Source of the DNA: Pseudomonadota bacterium
GTDB taxonomy: Bacteria > Pseudomonadota > Gammaproteobacteria > Steroidobacterales > Steroidobacteraceae
Assembly (NCBI GenBank): GCA_021785405.1
Contig: JAJYFF010000026.1
Span: forward strand, 1-34,864
Reading direction: 5' to 3'
Length of the DNA stretch: 34,864 nt
Below, one piece after another: positions 6,278-15,425 of the stretch (positions are counted from its first letter, which is position 1; every line of letters starts with the position of its first letter). Under the pieces are notes generated by a model. It was not told the origin of the DNA. It searched no databases and saw only the letters and a list, made by a program, of their open reading frames with translations. A program made the position numbers and the translations under genes.

Positions 6278-9200
6278 TCACTCGCCGGCCAGGCGGCGTA
6301 TCGACTGCAGCGCGACCGACAGGGTCGCGAAGTCCGCGCCCCCGCTCGAGCGCAGGTCCGCGATCAAGCCGTCGAGGCTCGCGATCTCGGTGCGCCGCCC
6401 GCCGAGCCAGGACTCGACGCGCGCCGCCGCGGACCCCTTGTGGCTCGCGAGCACCGCGGCGGTGATCTTCCGCTGCAGCGCGAACGAGGTGTCGCGCAAG
6501 GTCGCGCGCGCGACCGCGTGCCAGTGCGCGTCGCTCGGCAGCGCGTCGATCTGTTCCTTCGCCCACGCGAGACCGATGCGTTCGCCGAGCGCGAAATAGG
6601 CCTGCGCCGCGAACGTGACCGGCACGCGGGCCGCCGCCGCCACCTCGACCAGGTCGAGCGCCCCGTGGAGCGAGGCGAGCGCGGCGATCCGTGCCGCGAG
6701 CCCGTCGGGGACGCGCTCGCCGACGAGGCGCATCCGCGCCGCGTCGTAGCGCATCCGTTCGCCGGCGCCCAGGGTCGAATGGACCTCGCGCATCAGTTCG
6801 CGCACGCCTTCGGCGTAGCGCCGCACGCCGCGCCGGACGTCGAGGTCGACGCGCTTCTGCATCAGCAACCAATAGATCATGTGCCGCAGGATCCGCACCG
6901 TCTGCTCGAACGCGTCGTACTGGATCGAGCTCGCGACCCGGTTGTCGAGCGCCTCGATCTGCAGCCAGATCTCGCGCATCGCGAACACCTCGCGGGCGAT
7001 CGTGTACGCGCGCGCGACCGCGGCCGGGCTCGCGCCGGTGTCCTCGACCGCGCGCACCGGAAACACCGGACCCATCCGGTTGATCAGTCCGTTCGTGACC
7101 GCGGTCGCGATGATCTCCCGGCGCAGCCGATGGCGCTTGATGCGCGTCGCGAAACGCGCGCGCACCGGCGCCGGGAAGTAGCGCTCGAGTTCGTCGGCGA
7201 GATAGTCGTCCTCCGGCACGTCGGACTCGATCAGCGCCTTGTCGAGCCAGATCTTGCCGTAGGAGAGCGCGATCGCGATCTCCGGCCGGGTGAGGCCTTC
7301 GCCCGATTTGCGCCGCTCCGCGATCTCCTCGTCGCTCGGCAGGGACTCGAGCGCCCGGTTCAGCTGCCCGGCGCGCTCGAGCGCGCGCAACAGGAACGCG
7401 CTCTCGCCGAGCCGCTCCTTCGCCCGGTCCTGCGTCACGCTGATCGCGAGGCTCTGCAGATAGTTGTTCCGCAGCACCAGCGCGGCGACCTCGTCGGTCA
7501 TCTTCGCGAGCAGGCGGTCGCGCGCGGCGCGGGTGATCTCCCCGGCCTGCATCGCGCCGTTCAGCAGGATCTTCAGATTGACCTCGACGTCGGAGGTGTT
7601 CACGCCGGCCGAGTTGTCGATGAAATCGGTGTTCAGCCGGCCGCCGCGGCGCGCGTACTCGACCCGCGCGGCCTGCGACAGGCCGAGATTGCCGCCTTCG
7701 CCGACGACCTTGCAGCGCAAGTCGCGCGCATCGACACGGACCGCGTCATTGGTCCGGTCGCCGACGTCCGCGTGGCTCTCGTGGCTCGCTTTCACGTAGG
7801 TGCCGATGCCGCCGTTCCACAACAGGTCCACGTCGAGCTTGAGGATCGCCTTGATCGCCTCGTTCGGCGTGGTTTGCGCCGGCAGCCCGAGCAGGGCTTG
7901 CGCTTCGCGCGACAGCGGGATGCTCTTCGCGTTGCGCAGGTAGATCCCGCCGCCCTTCGACAGCACGTCGGTCGAGTAGTCGTCCCAGCCCGAGCGCGGC
8001 AGCTTGAACAAGCGGGTGCGCTCGCGGAACGAGCGCGCCGCGTCCGGCGACGGGTCGATGAACACGTGCTGGTGGTTGAAGGCCGCGAGCAGGCGGATGT
8101 GCGGAGACTGCAGCATTCCGTTGCCGAACACGTCGCCCGCCATGTCGCCGATCCCGGCGACGCTGAACTCGCGGCGCTGGATGTCGACCCCCATCTCGCG
8201 GAAGTGCCGCTTCACGCACTCCCAGGCGCCGCGCGCGGTGATCGCCATCTTCTTGTGGTCGTAGCCCGCGGAACCGCCGGATGCGAACGCGTCGCCGAGC
8301 CAGAACCCGTAGGACTCGGAGATCTCGTTCGCGATGTCGGAGAACGTCGCGGTGCCCTTGTCCGCGGCGACGACCAGGTAGGGGTCGTCGTCGTCGTGGC
8401 GCACGACCCGCGGCGGGGGCACGATCCGGTCGCCGGCGATGTTGTCGGTCAGATCGAGCAGGCCGCGGATCAGCGTGCGGTAGCACGCGACGACCTCCGC
8501 CTGCTGCGCGTCGCGCCCGCCCTCCGGGAGCCGCTTCGCGACGAAACCGCCCTTCGCGCCGACCGGCACGATCATCGTGTTCTTGACGTTCTGCGCCTTC
8601 ATCAGCCCGAGGATCTCGGTGCGGAAATCCTCGAGGCGGTCCGACCAGCGGATGCCGCCGCGCGCGACCCGCCCCATGCGCAGGTGCACGCCCTCCATCC
8701 GCGTGGAGTACACGAAGATCTCCCACAGCGGCTTCGGCAGCGGCAGCTCCCGCACCCGCTGGCTCGCGATCTTGAAGGACAGGTACTCCTTCCCGGCGCC
8801 GGCCGCATCGCGCTGCCACGCGTTGGTGCGCACGGTCGCGTCGATCGCGTTCCACAGCGCGCGCAGGATCCGGTCCTCGTCCGAGCGGCGGACCGCCTCG
8901 AGCGCGGTGCCGAGCGAGGTGGTCAGGCGCTTCTGCGCGGTCCGGCGCGGGCCGGGCCCGAGGTCGGGGTCGAAGCGCGCGACGAACAGGTCGGCGAGCA
9001 ACCGGGCGGCGCCGGCGTTCTGCGTGAGCACCTGCGCGACGTAGCCCTGGCTGTACGGCAGGCCCGTCTGCAGCAGGTAGCGGGCGTACGCGCGCAGCAC
9101 CGTCACGAGCCGCCACGGCACGCCCGCGTGCAGCGTCAAGCGGTTGAGTCCGTCGTTGTCCATCCGGCCCGACCAGACGGCGGTGAACGTGTTCTTCAGC

Positions 9201-11101
9201 TCCGCCGCGCGCGACTCGAATCGCGCCTGGACGGACGCCGGCACCTCGAGTTCGAGGTCCTGGATCCAGCCGTGCTGGCCGTCCAGGTAGTCGAGTCCAT
9301 AGGGCCGCTCGGCGATCACGCGCAGCCCCATGTTCTCGAGCATCGGCAGCAGGTCCGAGATCGGGATCGCGTCCCCGCCGCGGTAGATCTTCAGGAACAC
9401 CCGGTCCTTGCGCTTCGGGTCCGCGCGGTAGATGTCGAGCTGCGGCTTCGCCGGGTCGCGCGCGATCGCCTCGAGGAACGACACGTCGTTCGCGGCCACC
9501 TCGCCGCCGAAGTCCTCGGTGTAGGCGGCCGGGAACGCCGGTGCGTACTTCTCGAACAGCTCGAGCGCGTGGGCTTCGTCCAGACGCGCGAGCAGCGCGG
9601 CCTTGAATCCGTCGGCCCAGGAGCGCACCGCCGCCTCGATCGCGCGCTCGACCGTCGCCGCGTCGACGCGCTGCGTCTCGCTCGGCTGCGTGCGCGCGAC
9701 GACGTGGATGCGCGCCAGGTTCGACTGCGCGATCTCGACCTGCGAGTCGAGATGGAACGCCTCGGTCGCCTCCTGCAGCACCCGTTCGATGCGCTGGCGA
9801 ACCTGGGTGTTGTACTTCTCGCGCGGCACGAACACGAGGCAGGAGTAGAAGCGGCGGAACGGATCGCGACGCATCAGCAGGCGCACGCGCGGCCGCTCCT
9901 GCAGGCCGAAGATCCCGCTCGCGATGCGCACGAGATCCGGGACGCTCGCCTGGAACAGCTCGTCGCAGGGGAAGGCCTCGAGGATGTGCTGCAGCGCCTT
10001 GCCGTCGTGGCTGTCCGGGGCGAGCGCGAACTCGGCGACCACGCGCGCGAACTTGTGGCGCACGAGCGGAATGTCGCGCGGATTGGCGTTGTACGCGCTC
10101 GAGGTCCACAGGCCGAGGAAACGCCGCTCGCCGAGCAAGCGCCCGGACGGGTCGAAGCGCTTCACGCCGACGTAGTCGAGATAGCCGGCGCGATGCACGG
10201 TCGACTGCGTGTTCGACTTGGTGACCAGCGCGAGCTCGCTGCGCCGGCTCTCGCGACGGATGTCGCCCGGCAGCGCCCGCGCGCCCCGCGCGCCGCGGCG
10301 GGGCCCGTGCCGCAGGATCCCGAGACTGCTCTCCTCGATCGGCACCAGGGTCTCGCGCCCGGGTGCGCCGCCGAGGCGGTATTCGCGATAGCCGAGGAAC
10401 GTGAAGTGCCGGTCGACCATCCAGTCGAGCAAGGCCCGGGTCTCCTCGGCGTCGCGCTCGTCGCCGCGTACCGGACCGTGCTGCAGCTCGTACGCGATCT
10501 CCCGCGCCGCCGCCTCCATCTTGTGCCAGTCGCCGTACGCGAGCCGCACGTCGTCGAGGTTGCGCTCGATCTCCTGCGCGAGCGCCGCGAGCGCTGCGGC
10601 GTCGACGATGCGGTCGACCTCGATGTGCTGGAAGGATTCCAGGCGGGCGCCGCGCGCGCTCTCGCGCACGGTGCGCGGATGCAGCGCGGTGAGGTGCCCG
10701 CGCGGATCGCGCGAGACCGCGAAGATCGGGTGCGCGAGGAAGTGCATCGTGAGGCCGCGACGCTGGAACGCGAGGCCGATCGAGTCGACGAGGAACGGCA
10801 TGTCCTCGCCGACCATTTCGACGACCGTGTGGGGCGAGGAATACCCGTCCTCGCGCACGGTCGGGTTGAACACGCGGACCGCGCAGCGTCCGCGGCGCCG
10901 CACGCGCGCGAACTTCAGGTGCGCGAGCGCGCTCGCCGCGAGCTCCGCCGGCGCGCGTGCGGCGATGTCCTCCGGATCGACGTTCTCGAAATACGCGCGC
11001 AGGTAGGATGCGGCGTGCACCCCCGCGACCGGGCTGCGGCGCACGGCCGCGGCGATCGCCCGGATCGACTGTTGATGGGACTCGGACATGGTCAACGACA
11101 T
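6278..11101 (-). CDS. gdhB: NAD-specific glutamate dehydrogenase, large (180-kDa) class
   Basis: 1607 residues, the size of the large NAD-GDH class found in Pseudomonas, Caulobacter and Streptomyces. It oxidises glutamate to 2-oxoglutarate and ammonia with NAD+. The first 700 residues form the long regulatory part with ACT-like segments. The catalytic core begins near residue 800 with GGIRWSDRLEDFRTEILGL and PVGAKGGFV, the second holding the active-site Lys. A helical C-terminal part follows. The start ATG has AAGGAG (11110-11115) eight bases upstream; this ribosome site overlaps the stop codon of the E2 gene, showing tight coupling. The start at 11089 is a weaker choice. Co-transcription with a 2-oxoacid dehydrogenase suggests a catabolic role. 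Confidence 0.97.
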   Translation of the reverse strand: MSLTMSESHQQSIRAIAAAVRRSPVAGVHAASYLRAYFENVDPEDIAARAPAELAASALAHLKFARVRRRGRCAVRVFNPTVREDGYSSPHTVVEMVGEDMPFLVDSIGLAFQRRGLTMHFLAHPIFAVSRDPRGHLTALHPRTVRESARGARLESFQHIEVDRIVDAAALAALAQEIERNLDDVRLAYGDWHKMEAAAREIAYELQHGPVRGDERDAEETRALLDWMVDRHFTFLGYREYRLGGAPGRETLVPIEESSLGILRHGPRRGARGARALPGDIRRESRRSELALVTKSNTQSTVHRAGYLDYVGVKRFDPSGRLLGERRFLGLWTSSAYNANPRDIPLVRHKFARVVAEFALAPDSHDGKALQHILEAFPCDELFQASVPDLVRIASGIFGLQERPRVRLLMRRDPFRRFYSCLVFVPREKYNTQVRQRIERVLQEATEAFHLDSQVEIAQSNLARIHVVARTQPSETQRVDAATVERAIEAAVRSWADGFKAALLARLDEAHALELFEKYAPAFPAAYTEDFGGEVAANDVSFLEAIARDPAKPQLDIYRADPKRKDRVFLKIYRGGDAIPISDLLPMLENMGLRVIAERPYGLDYLDGQHGWIQDLELEVPASVQARFESRAAELKNTFTAVWSGRMDNDGLNRLTLHAGVPWRLVTVLRAYARYLLQTGLPYSQGYVAQVLTQNAGAARLLADLFVARFDPDLGPGPRRTAQKRLTTSLGTALEAVRRSDEDRILRALWNAIDATVRTNAWQRDAAGAGKEYLSFKIASQRVRELPLPKPLWEIFVYSTRMEGVHLRMGRVARGGIRWSDRLEDFRTEILGLMKAQNVKNTMIVPVGAKGGFVAKRLPEGGRDAQQAEVVACYRTLIRGLLDLTDNIAGDRIVPPPRVVRHDDDDPYLVVAADKGTATFSDIANEISESYGFWLGDAFASGGSAGYDHKKMAITARGAWECVKRHFREMGVDIQRREFSVAGIGDMAGDVFGNGMLQSPHIRLLAAFNHQHVFIDPSPDAARSFRERTRLFKLPRSGWDDYSTDVLSKGGGIYLRNAKSIPLSREAQALLGLPAQTTPNEAIKAILKLDVDLLWNGGIGTYVKASHESHADVGDRTNDAVRVDARDLRCKVVGEGGNLGLSQAARVEYARRGGRLNTDFIDNSAGVNTSDVEVNLKILLNGAMQAGEITRAARDRLLAKMTDEVAALVLRNNYLQSLAISVTQDRAKERLGESAFLLRALERAGQLNRALESLPSDEEIAERRKSGEGLTRPEIAIALSYGKIWLDKALIESDVPEDDYLADELERYFPAPVRARFATRIKRHRLRREIIATAVTNGLINRMGPVFPVRAVEDTGASPAAVARAYTIAREVFAMREIWLQIEALDNRVASSIQYDAFEQTVRILRHMIYWLLMQKRVDLDVRRGVRRYAEGVRELMREVHSTLGAGERMRYDAARMRLVGERVPDGLAARIAALASLHGALDLVEVAAAARVPVTFAAQAYFALGERIGLAWAKEQIDALPSDAHWHAVARATLRDTSFALQRKITAAVLASHKGSAAARVESWLGGRRTEIASLDGLIADLRSSGGADFATLSVALQSIRRLAGE

Positions 11102-11113
11102 GGACCGATCTCC

Positions 11114-12211
11114 TTAACGGGGCTCCTGGAGGTCCGCGATCACCGCGGCGAGGAATCGGCAGGCTTCGCCGCCGGTCACGCAGCGGTGATCGAAGCTGAG
11201 CGAGAGCGGCAAGCGGCGCCGCGCGAGGATCCGTCCGTCGCGCGCCACCGGCTCGACGCGCACCCTGCCGGCGCCGAGGATCGCGACCGCCGGGGGGACG
11301 ACCTGCGGGATCGCGTAGCGACCGGCGACCGTGCCGTAGTTCGACAGCGTGAACGTCGCGTCGCGCAGGTCCTCCGGCGCGAGCTTGCGCGCGTGGGCCG
11401 CCGCCTTGCGCTCGGCGAGCGCGGCGGCCAGCGCCTGCGGCGCGAGCGCACCAGCGTCGCGGATCACCGGCACGATCAGACCATCGGCGGTGTCGACCGC
11501 GATCGCGAGGTCGAGACGCGAATGCAGGGTGCGCGCCTCGCGATCGGGGTCGAACCAGGCGTTCAGCGCCGGCTCCACGCGCGCCGCCGCGGCGATCGCC
11601 CGGATCAGCCGCTGCGTGCAGCCGCCCGCGTGTTCCCAGTCGTCGACGTCGGCGTCGTCGCACACGGTGCTGAGCGCGACCTGGGCATGCGCGAGCGCCA
11701 TCGACGCGCGCATCGCGCGCCGCAGCCCGCGCAAGGGCTGGCCCGCGGCATCCACCGCTCGCGGCGCCGCGCCGAGCACGTCGTCGATCGTGATCAGGCC
11801 GGCGCGGCCGGTCCCGGCGACGGACCCGAGGTCGACCGCGAGGCGCTTCGCGAGCGCTCTCGCGGCGGGCATCGCGCGCACGCGCGCGCTCGCGCGGGGG
11901 CCGTCGCGACGGTCGTCGCTCGCGACCGGCTCCGGCGGCAGCTCGACGTTCGATCGGGGGATCTCGCCGACGACGGTGCCGTCGTCGAAGTCGATCAGCG
12001 GCGCGCCGGTCGCGATCACGTCGCCCGCCGCGCCGTGCAGTGCGAGCACCGTGCCCGCGAACGGCGCGGGCACCTCGACGACCGCCTTCGCCGTCTCGAC
12101 CGAGAGCATCGGTTGATCCGCGGCGACGCGATCGCCGACCTGCACGTGCCATGCGACGATCTCGGCCTCGCTCAGCCCTTCGCCGAGATCGGGCAGGTGG
12201 AACGTCGTCAT
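11114..12211 (-). CDS. 2-oxoacid dehydrogenase E2, dihydrolipoyl acyltransferase
   Basis: 365 residues. Residues 1-80 form one lipoyl domain with the lipoylated Lys in SVETAKAVVEVPAP. A short linker is followed by a peripheral-subunit-binding domain near 110-150 (MPAARALAKRLAVDLGSVAGTGRAG) and the acyltransferase domain. The catalytic His342 lies in SFDHRCVTGGEA; the usual HRxxDG reads HRCVTG, with Thr346 where Asp is common. It forms the core of the E1-E2-E3 complex and passes the acyl group to CoA. The ATG overlaps the E1beta stop (ATGA). Pyruvate, branched-chain oxoacids or acetoin could be the substrate; thiolase and ETF-QO neighbours favour branched-chain oxoacids. No E3 gene is in the window. 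Confidence 0.92.
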   Translation of the reverse strand: MTTFHLPDLGEGLSEAEIVAWHVQVGDRVAADQPMLSVETAKAVVEVPAPFAGTVLALHGAAGDVIATGAPLIDFDDGTVVGEIPRSNVELPPEPVASDDRRDGPRASARVRAMPAARALAKRLAVDLGSVAGTGRAGLITIDDVLGAAPRAVDAAGQPLRGLRRAMRASMALAHAQVALSTVCDDADVDDWEHAGGCTQRLIRAIAAAARVEPALNAWFDPDREARTLHSRLDLAIAVDTADGLIVPVIRDAGALAPQALAAALAERKAAAHARKLAPEDLRDATFTLSNYGTVAGRYAIPQVVPPAVAILGAGRVRVEPVARDGRILARRRLPLSLSFDHRCVTGGEACRFLAAVIADLQEPR

Positions 12212-13203
12212 CGCGAGTCGACCATCACGGCGCGGACCGCGTCGACGATCCGGCGAACGCTCGGGATGTACTCGCGTTCGAGCCGATAGAGCGGCATCAC
12301 CGTGTCGTAGCCGGCGACCCGCCGGATCGGCGCGAGCAGGTCGTACAAGCCGTCCTCGGCGACGATCGCGGCGACCTCGGCGCCGACGCCGACGTTGCGC
12401 GCGGCTTCCTGGACGATCACCAGTCGACCGGTCTTCGCGACCGAGTCGAGGATCGTCGTCGCGTCGATCGGGCTCAGGCTCGCCAGGTCGATCACTTCGG
12501 CGTCCACGCCGGCCGCGACGAGCTCGGCGGCGGCCTGCAGGGTCTCGGCGATCATCGCCCCCCAGGAGACGATCGTCACGTCGGCCCCTTCGCGCAGCAC
12601 GAACGCCCGGTCGAGCGGCAGCGCCCGGCCGTCGTCGGGGACTTCCTGCCGCGACGCGCGGTACAGCCGCGTCGGCTCGAGGAACATCACCGGATCCGGG
12701 TCCCGGATCGCGGCGAGCAGCAGCCCGTACGCCCGCGCGGGCGAGGAGGGGCACACGACGCGCAGGCCGGGGACGTGACACAGCAAGGTCTCGACGCTCT
12801 CGGAATGGTGCTCCGGCGCGTGGATCCCGCCGCCGTGCGGCATCCGCATCACGATCGGGCAACTCAGGCGCCCGCGGGTGCGGTGACGCATGCGCGACAT
12901 GTGGTTGATGATCTGGTCGAGCGCGGGATACAGGAAACCCATGAACTGGATCTCCGCGATCGGCTTCAAGCCTTGCGCGGCCATGCCGATCGCGACGCCG
13001 GCGATCGCCGCCTCCGCGAGCGGCGTGTCCTGCACGCGCTCGGCGCCGAAGCGCTGCTGCAGTCCCTGGGTCGCGCGGAACACGCCGCCGTTCGCGCCGA
13101 CGTCCTCGCCGATCACGACGACCGCCGGATCGTGCTGCAGCTCCCAGGCGTGCGCCATCGCGACCGCCTCGACCATCGTCACCTTCGTCAAGTCAGTGCC
13201 CAC
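12208..13203 (-). CDS. 2-oxoacid dehydrogenase E1 component, beta subunit
   Basis: About 331 residues. LTKVTMVEAVAMAHAWEL, VIGEDVGANGGVFRAT, QDTPLAEAAIAGVAIGMA and the central MRMPHGGGIHAPEHHSES are the standard E1beta motifs of heterotetrameric branched-chain and pyruvate dehydrogenases. EDV contacts the TPP aminopyrimidine region and the paired His sit near the active site. With E1alpha it decarboxylates a 2-oxoacid and acylates the E2 lipoyl group. The GTG at 13203 overlaps the E1alpha end by 11 bases; a TTG at 13191 is also possible, and neither has a strong ribosome site, so the start is uncertain by a few residues. The substrate is probably a branched-chain oxoacid from context. Confidence 0.92.
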   Translation of the reverse strand: MGTDLTKVTMVEAVAMAHAWELQHDPAVVVIGEDVGANGGVFRATQGLQQRFGAERVQDTPLAEAAIAGVAIGMAAQGLKPIAEIQFMGFLYPALDQIINHMSRMRHRTRGRLSCPIVMRMPHGGGIHAPEHHSESVETLLCHVPGLRVVCPSSPARAYGLLLAAIRDPDPVMFLEPTRLYRASRQEVPDDGRALPLDRAFVLREGADVTIVSWGAMIAETLQAAAELVAAGVDAEVIDLASLSPIDATTILDSVAKTGRLVIVQEAARNVGVGAEVAAIVAEDGLYDLLAPIRRVAGYDTVMPLYRLEREYIPSVRRIVDAVRAVMVDSR

Positions 13204-14272
13204 CCGTCCCGGCGCTGCGGCGAGCCGCCGCACGCTGCTCGCGGATCCGCTCGGGCAGGTTCGCGAACAAGTGATCGAACATCGCGTCGGTCGTCGGCGG
13301 CGGCGCCGCGAGGTACTCGGCGACGGCCGCGTCGATCTCCCGCGCGCAGGCCTGGAGGAGTTCGCGCTCGCGCTCGGCGTCCCATCGATCCGCCTTCTCG
13401 AGGAAGCGCCGGGTGCGCAGCAGCGGCTCGAGCGCGCGCGCGGCGTCGACCTCGCGCGCGCTGCGGTAGCGGCTCGCGTCGTCCGCGGTCGTGTGATCGC
13501 TCAGCCGGTAGGTGAGCGCCTCGACGAGCGTCGGACCGCCGCCGCCGCGGGCGCGCTCGAGCGCCGCGGACATCGCTTCGCGCACCGCGATCACGTCGTT
13601 GCCGTCGACCTGCAGGCCCGGGATGCCGGCGGCGACCGCCTTCTGCGCGAGCGTCCGCGCCGCGGTCTGCGCGGCGACCGGGACCGAGATCGCCCAGCCG
13701 TTGTTCACGACGACGAAGACGACCGGCAGCGCGCGGGCGCCCGCGACGTTCAGCGCTTCGTAGAACGCGCCTTCGGAGGTGCCGCCGTCGCCGATCGTCG
13801 CGACCGCGCAGCGCGGCTCGCGGCGGATCTTGAACGCCATCGCGGCGCCGGTCGCATGCAGCGTCTGCGTCGCGATCGGCACGCACCAGGGAAAGTCCGC
13901 GCGGGGGCCCGAGAAGTCGTTGCCGCGCTCGTCCCCGCCCCAGTACAGCAGGATCTCGTGCATCGTGACGCCGCGCCACAGCTGCGTGCCGACCTCGCGA
14001 TACACCGGGGCGAGCACGTCCTCGGCGCGCATCGCCGCGCCGATCCCGATGTGGGTCGCTTCGTGGCCGAGGCAGGAGGCGTAGGTGCCGAGCTGGCCGG
14101 TGCGCTGCAGGTTCACCGCCTTCGCGTCGAACGCCCGCGCGAGCGTCATCGCGCGGTACATCCGCAGGACCTCGTCGGCGTCGCATGCGAACGCCGGCGG
14201 GTCGCCGACCAGGTCGCCGTCGGGAGCGAGGCGCTGCAGGTACTCGATCCGGAATTCGATCACCGTGCGCAT
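13193..14272 (-). CDS. 2-oxoacid dehydrogenase E1 component, alpha subunit
   Basis: 359 residues. The TPP-binding motif is clear: IGDGGTSEGAF through VFVVVNNGWAIS (GDG-x(~25)-NN). DHTTADDASRYR is the conserved phosphorylation-loop-like segment of the family, and RTGQLGTYASCLGHEA is the typical N-terminal signature. The family includes both pyruvate and branched-chain 2-oxoacid dehydrogenases, and I cannot separate them by eye; the operon context favours branched-chain. The ATG begins a well-conserved N-terminus. No Shine-Dalgarno sequence precedes it. An extended -10 (TGG then CATAAT, 14279-14284) ends six bases before the ATG, so transcription from it would give a leaderless mRNA. Confidence 0.93.
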   Translation of the reverse strand: MRTVIEFRIEYLQRLAPDGDLVGDPPAFACDADEVLRMYRAMTLARAFDAKAVNLQRTGQLGTYASCLGHEATHIGIGAAMRAEDVLAPVYREVGTQLWRGVTMHEILLYWGGDERGNDFSGPRADFPWCVPIATQTLHATGAAMAFKIRREPRCAVATIGDGGTSEGAFYEALNVAGARALPVVFVVVNNGWAISVPVAAQTAARTLAQKAVAAGIPGLQVDGNDVIAVREAMSAALERARGGGGPTLVEALTYRLSDHTTADDASRYRSAREVDAARALEPLLRTRRFLEKADRWDAERERELLQACAREIDAAVAEYLAAPPPTTDAMFDHLFANLPERIREQRAAARRSAGTGGH

Positions 14273-14278
14273 CGGCGA

Positions 14279-14287
14279 ATTATGCCA
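14279..14287 (-). promoter_or_regulatory. Extended -10 element for the E1alpha gene (possible leaderless start)
   Basis: On the minus strand TGG is followed directly by CATAAT, fitting TGnTATAAT at all but one base. The likely transcription start falls on the A of the E1alpha ATG. No -35 match is seen, as is common for extended -10 promoters. This would let the dehydrogenase genes be transcribed apart from zapE. Confidence 0.45.
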
Positions 14288-14317
14288 GGGCGTCGCGCGT
14301 CGTGCTCGCGGGCGCGC

Positions 14318-15415
14318 TCAGGCCCGATGCTCGCTCGACAGATAACGCTCGGATTGCATCTCGATCAGGCGGCTGGTCGCGCGCGCGAACTCGAACCGCA
14401 GCCGTTCGCCCCGATAGAGCGCGTCCGGCGCCGCGGCGGCGGACAGCACCAGGTTCACGCCGCGGTCGTAGAGCGCGTCGACCAAGGTGAGGAATCGCCG
14501 GGCGCCGTCGTCGTGCGCCGCGGTCAGCACCGGCACCGCGGACAGGAAGATCGTGTGATAGCGGTGCGCGAGCTCGAGGTAGTCGTTCGCGCCGTGCGCG
14601 GTCTCGCAGAGCTCGGCGAACTCGAACCATGCGATCCCCTGGGCCGTGTCGCGCGCGGCAAGCGTCCGCCCGCCGACGTCGAGCGCGATCGCGCCGGTCG
14701 GCGCCGACGTCGCGAGGTTCAGGAACAGCGCCCGCATCGCGGCGTCGCTGCCGGGATCGGCGGCGTCGAAGTAGGTGCGCTTGCCCGCGAAGCTCGCCAG
14801 GCGATAGTCGATCGTCCCGTCCAGATGGACGACGTCCAGGTGCTGCTCCAGTTGCGCGATCGCGGGCAGGAACCGCGCGCGCTGCAGCCCGTCCTTGTAC
14901 AACTCGCGAGGCGGCTGGTTCGACGTCGCGACCAGGGTGACGCCGCGGCGAAACAGCCCGTCGAGCAAGCCCGACAGGATCATCGCGTCGCCGATGTCGG
15001 AGACGAAGAACTCGTCGAGGCACACGAGGCGCACGCGCGACGCGAGGCGCTCCGCGGCGAGTTCGAGCGGCGAGCTCCGCTCGCCGATCGCGCGCAGCTC
15101 CGCGTGGATGGAGCGCATCAACACGTAGAAGTGGGTTCGCTCGCGCTCGGCGAACGTGAGGGACTCGTAGAACAGGTCCATCAACCGGGTCTTGCCGCGG
15201 CCGACGCCGCCCCACAGATAGACGCCGCGCGGACTCGACGCGCGGCCGAGGCGGCGTGCGATCCGCTGTCGCCAGACCGGCGGCGGGCGATCGAGTTCGG
15301 CCGCGAGCACGTCGAGGCGCGCGGCCGCGGCGAGCTGTCCCCGGTCGAACGCCAGTCGCCCCGCCGAGAACTCGCGTTCCAGCCGCGCGGCGACGCCATC
15401 GCGCTGCGAGCGCAC
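14318..15415 (-). CDS. zapE: Cell division ATPase ZapE (AFG1-like)
   Basis: 365 residues. Walker A is GGVGRGKTRLMD, and the Walker B region is VRLVCLDEFFVSDIGDAMIL. LVATSNQPPRELYKDGLQR is the sensor-1 region typical of the AFG1/ZapE family. In E. coli ZapE is linked to Z-ring function and respiratory growth; the mitochondrial AFG1/LACE1 homologue is linked to turnover of respiratory-chain proteins. The GTG start is supported by GAAGG seven bases upstream, next to the ETF-QO stop. It lies between two catabolic genes and is likely to be transcribed with ETF-QO. Confidence 0.93.
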   Translation of the reverse strand: MRSQRDGVAARLEREFSAGRLAFDRGQLAAAARLDVLAAELDRPPPVWRQRIARRLGRASSPRGVYLWGGVGRGKTRLMDLFYESLTFAERERTHFYVLMRSIHAELRAIGERSSPLELAAERLASRVRLVCLDEFFVSDIGDAMILSGLLDGLFRRGVTLVATSNQPPRELYKDGLQRARFLPAIAQLEQHLDVVHLDGTIDYRLASFAGKRTYFDAADPGSDAAMRALFLNLATSAPTGAIALDVGGRTLAARDTAQGIAWFEFAELCETAHGANDYLELAHRYHTIFLSAVPVLTAAHDDGARRFLTLVDALYDRGVNLVLSAAAAPDALYRGERLRFEFARATSRLIEMQSERYLSSEHRA

Positions 15416-15425
15416 TCCGGCGCCT

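Noticed and set aside
7746-12152. A minus-strand open frame of about 1,470 codons in another frame over the same genes.
   Set aside because: Its translation is almost all Arg, Ala, Gly and Pro with no domain, and it overlaps real genes in a shifted frame.
6263-12289. A plus-strand open frame of about 2,000 codons across the glutamate dehydrogenase and E2 genes.
   Set aside because: It is antisense to clearly conserved genes, its product is low-complexity in Arg, Asp, Ala and His, and it lacks stops only because of the extreme GC bias of the third codon position.
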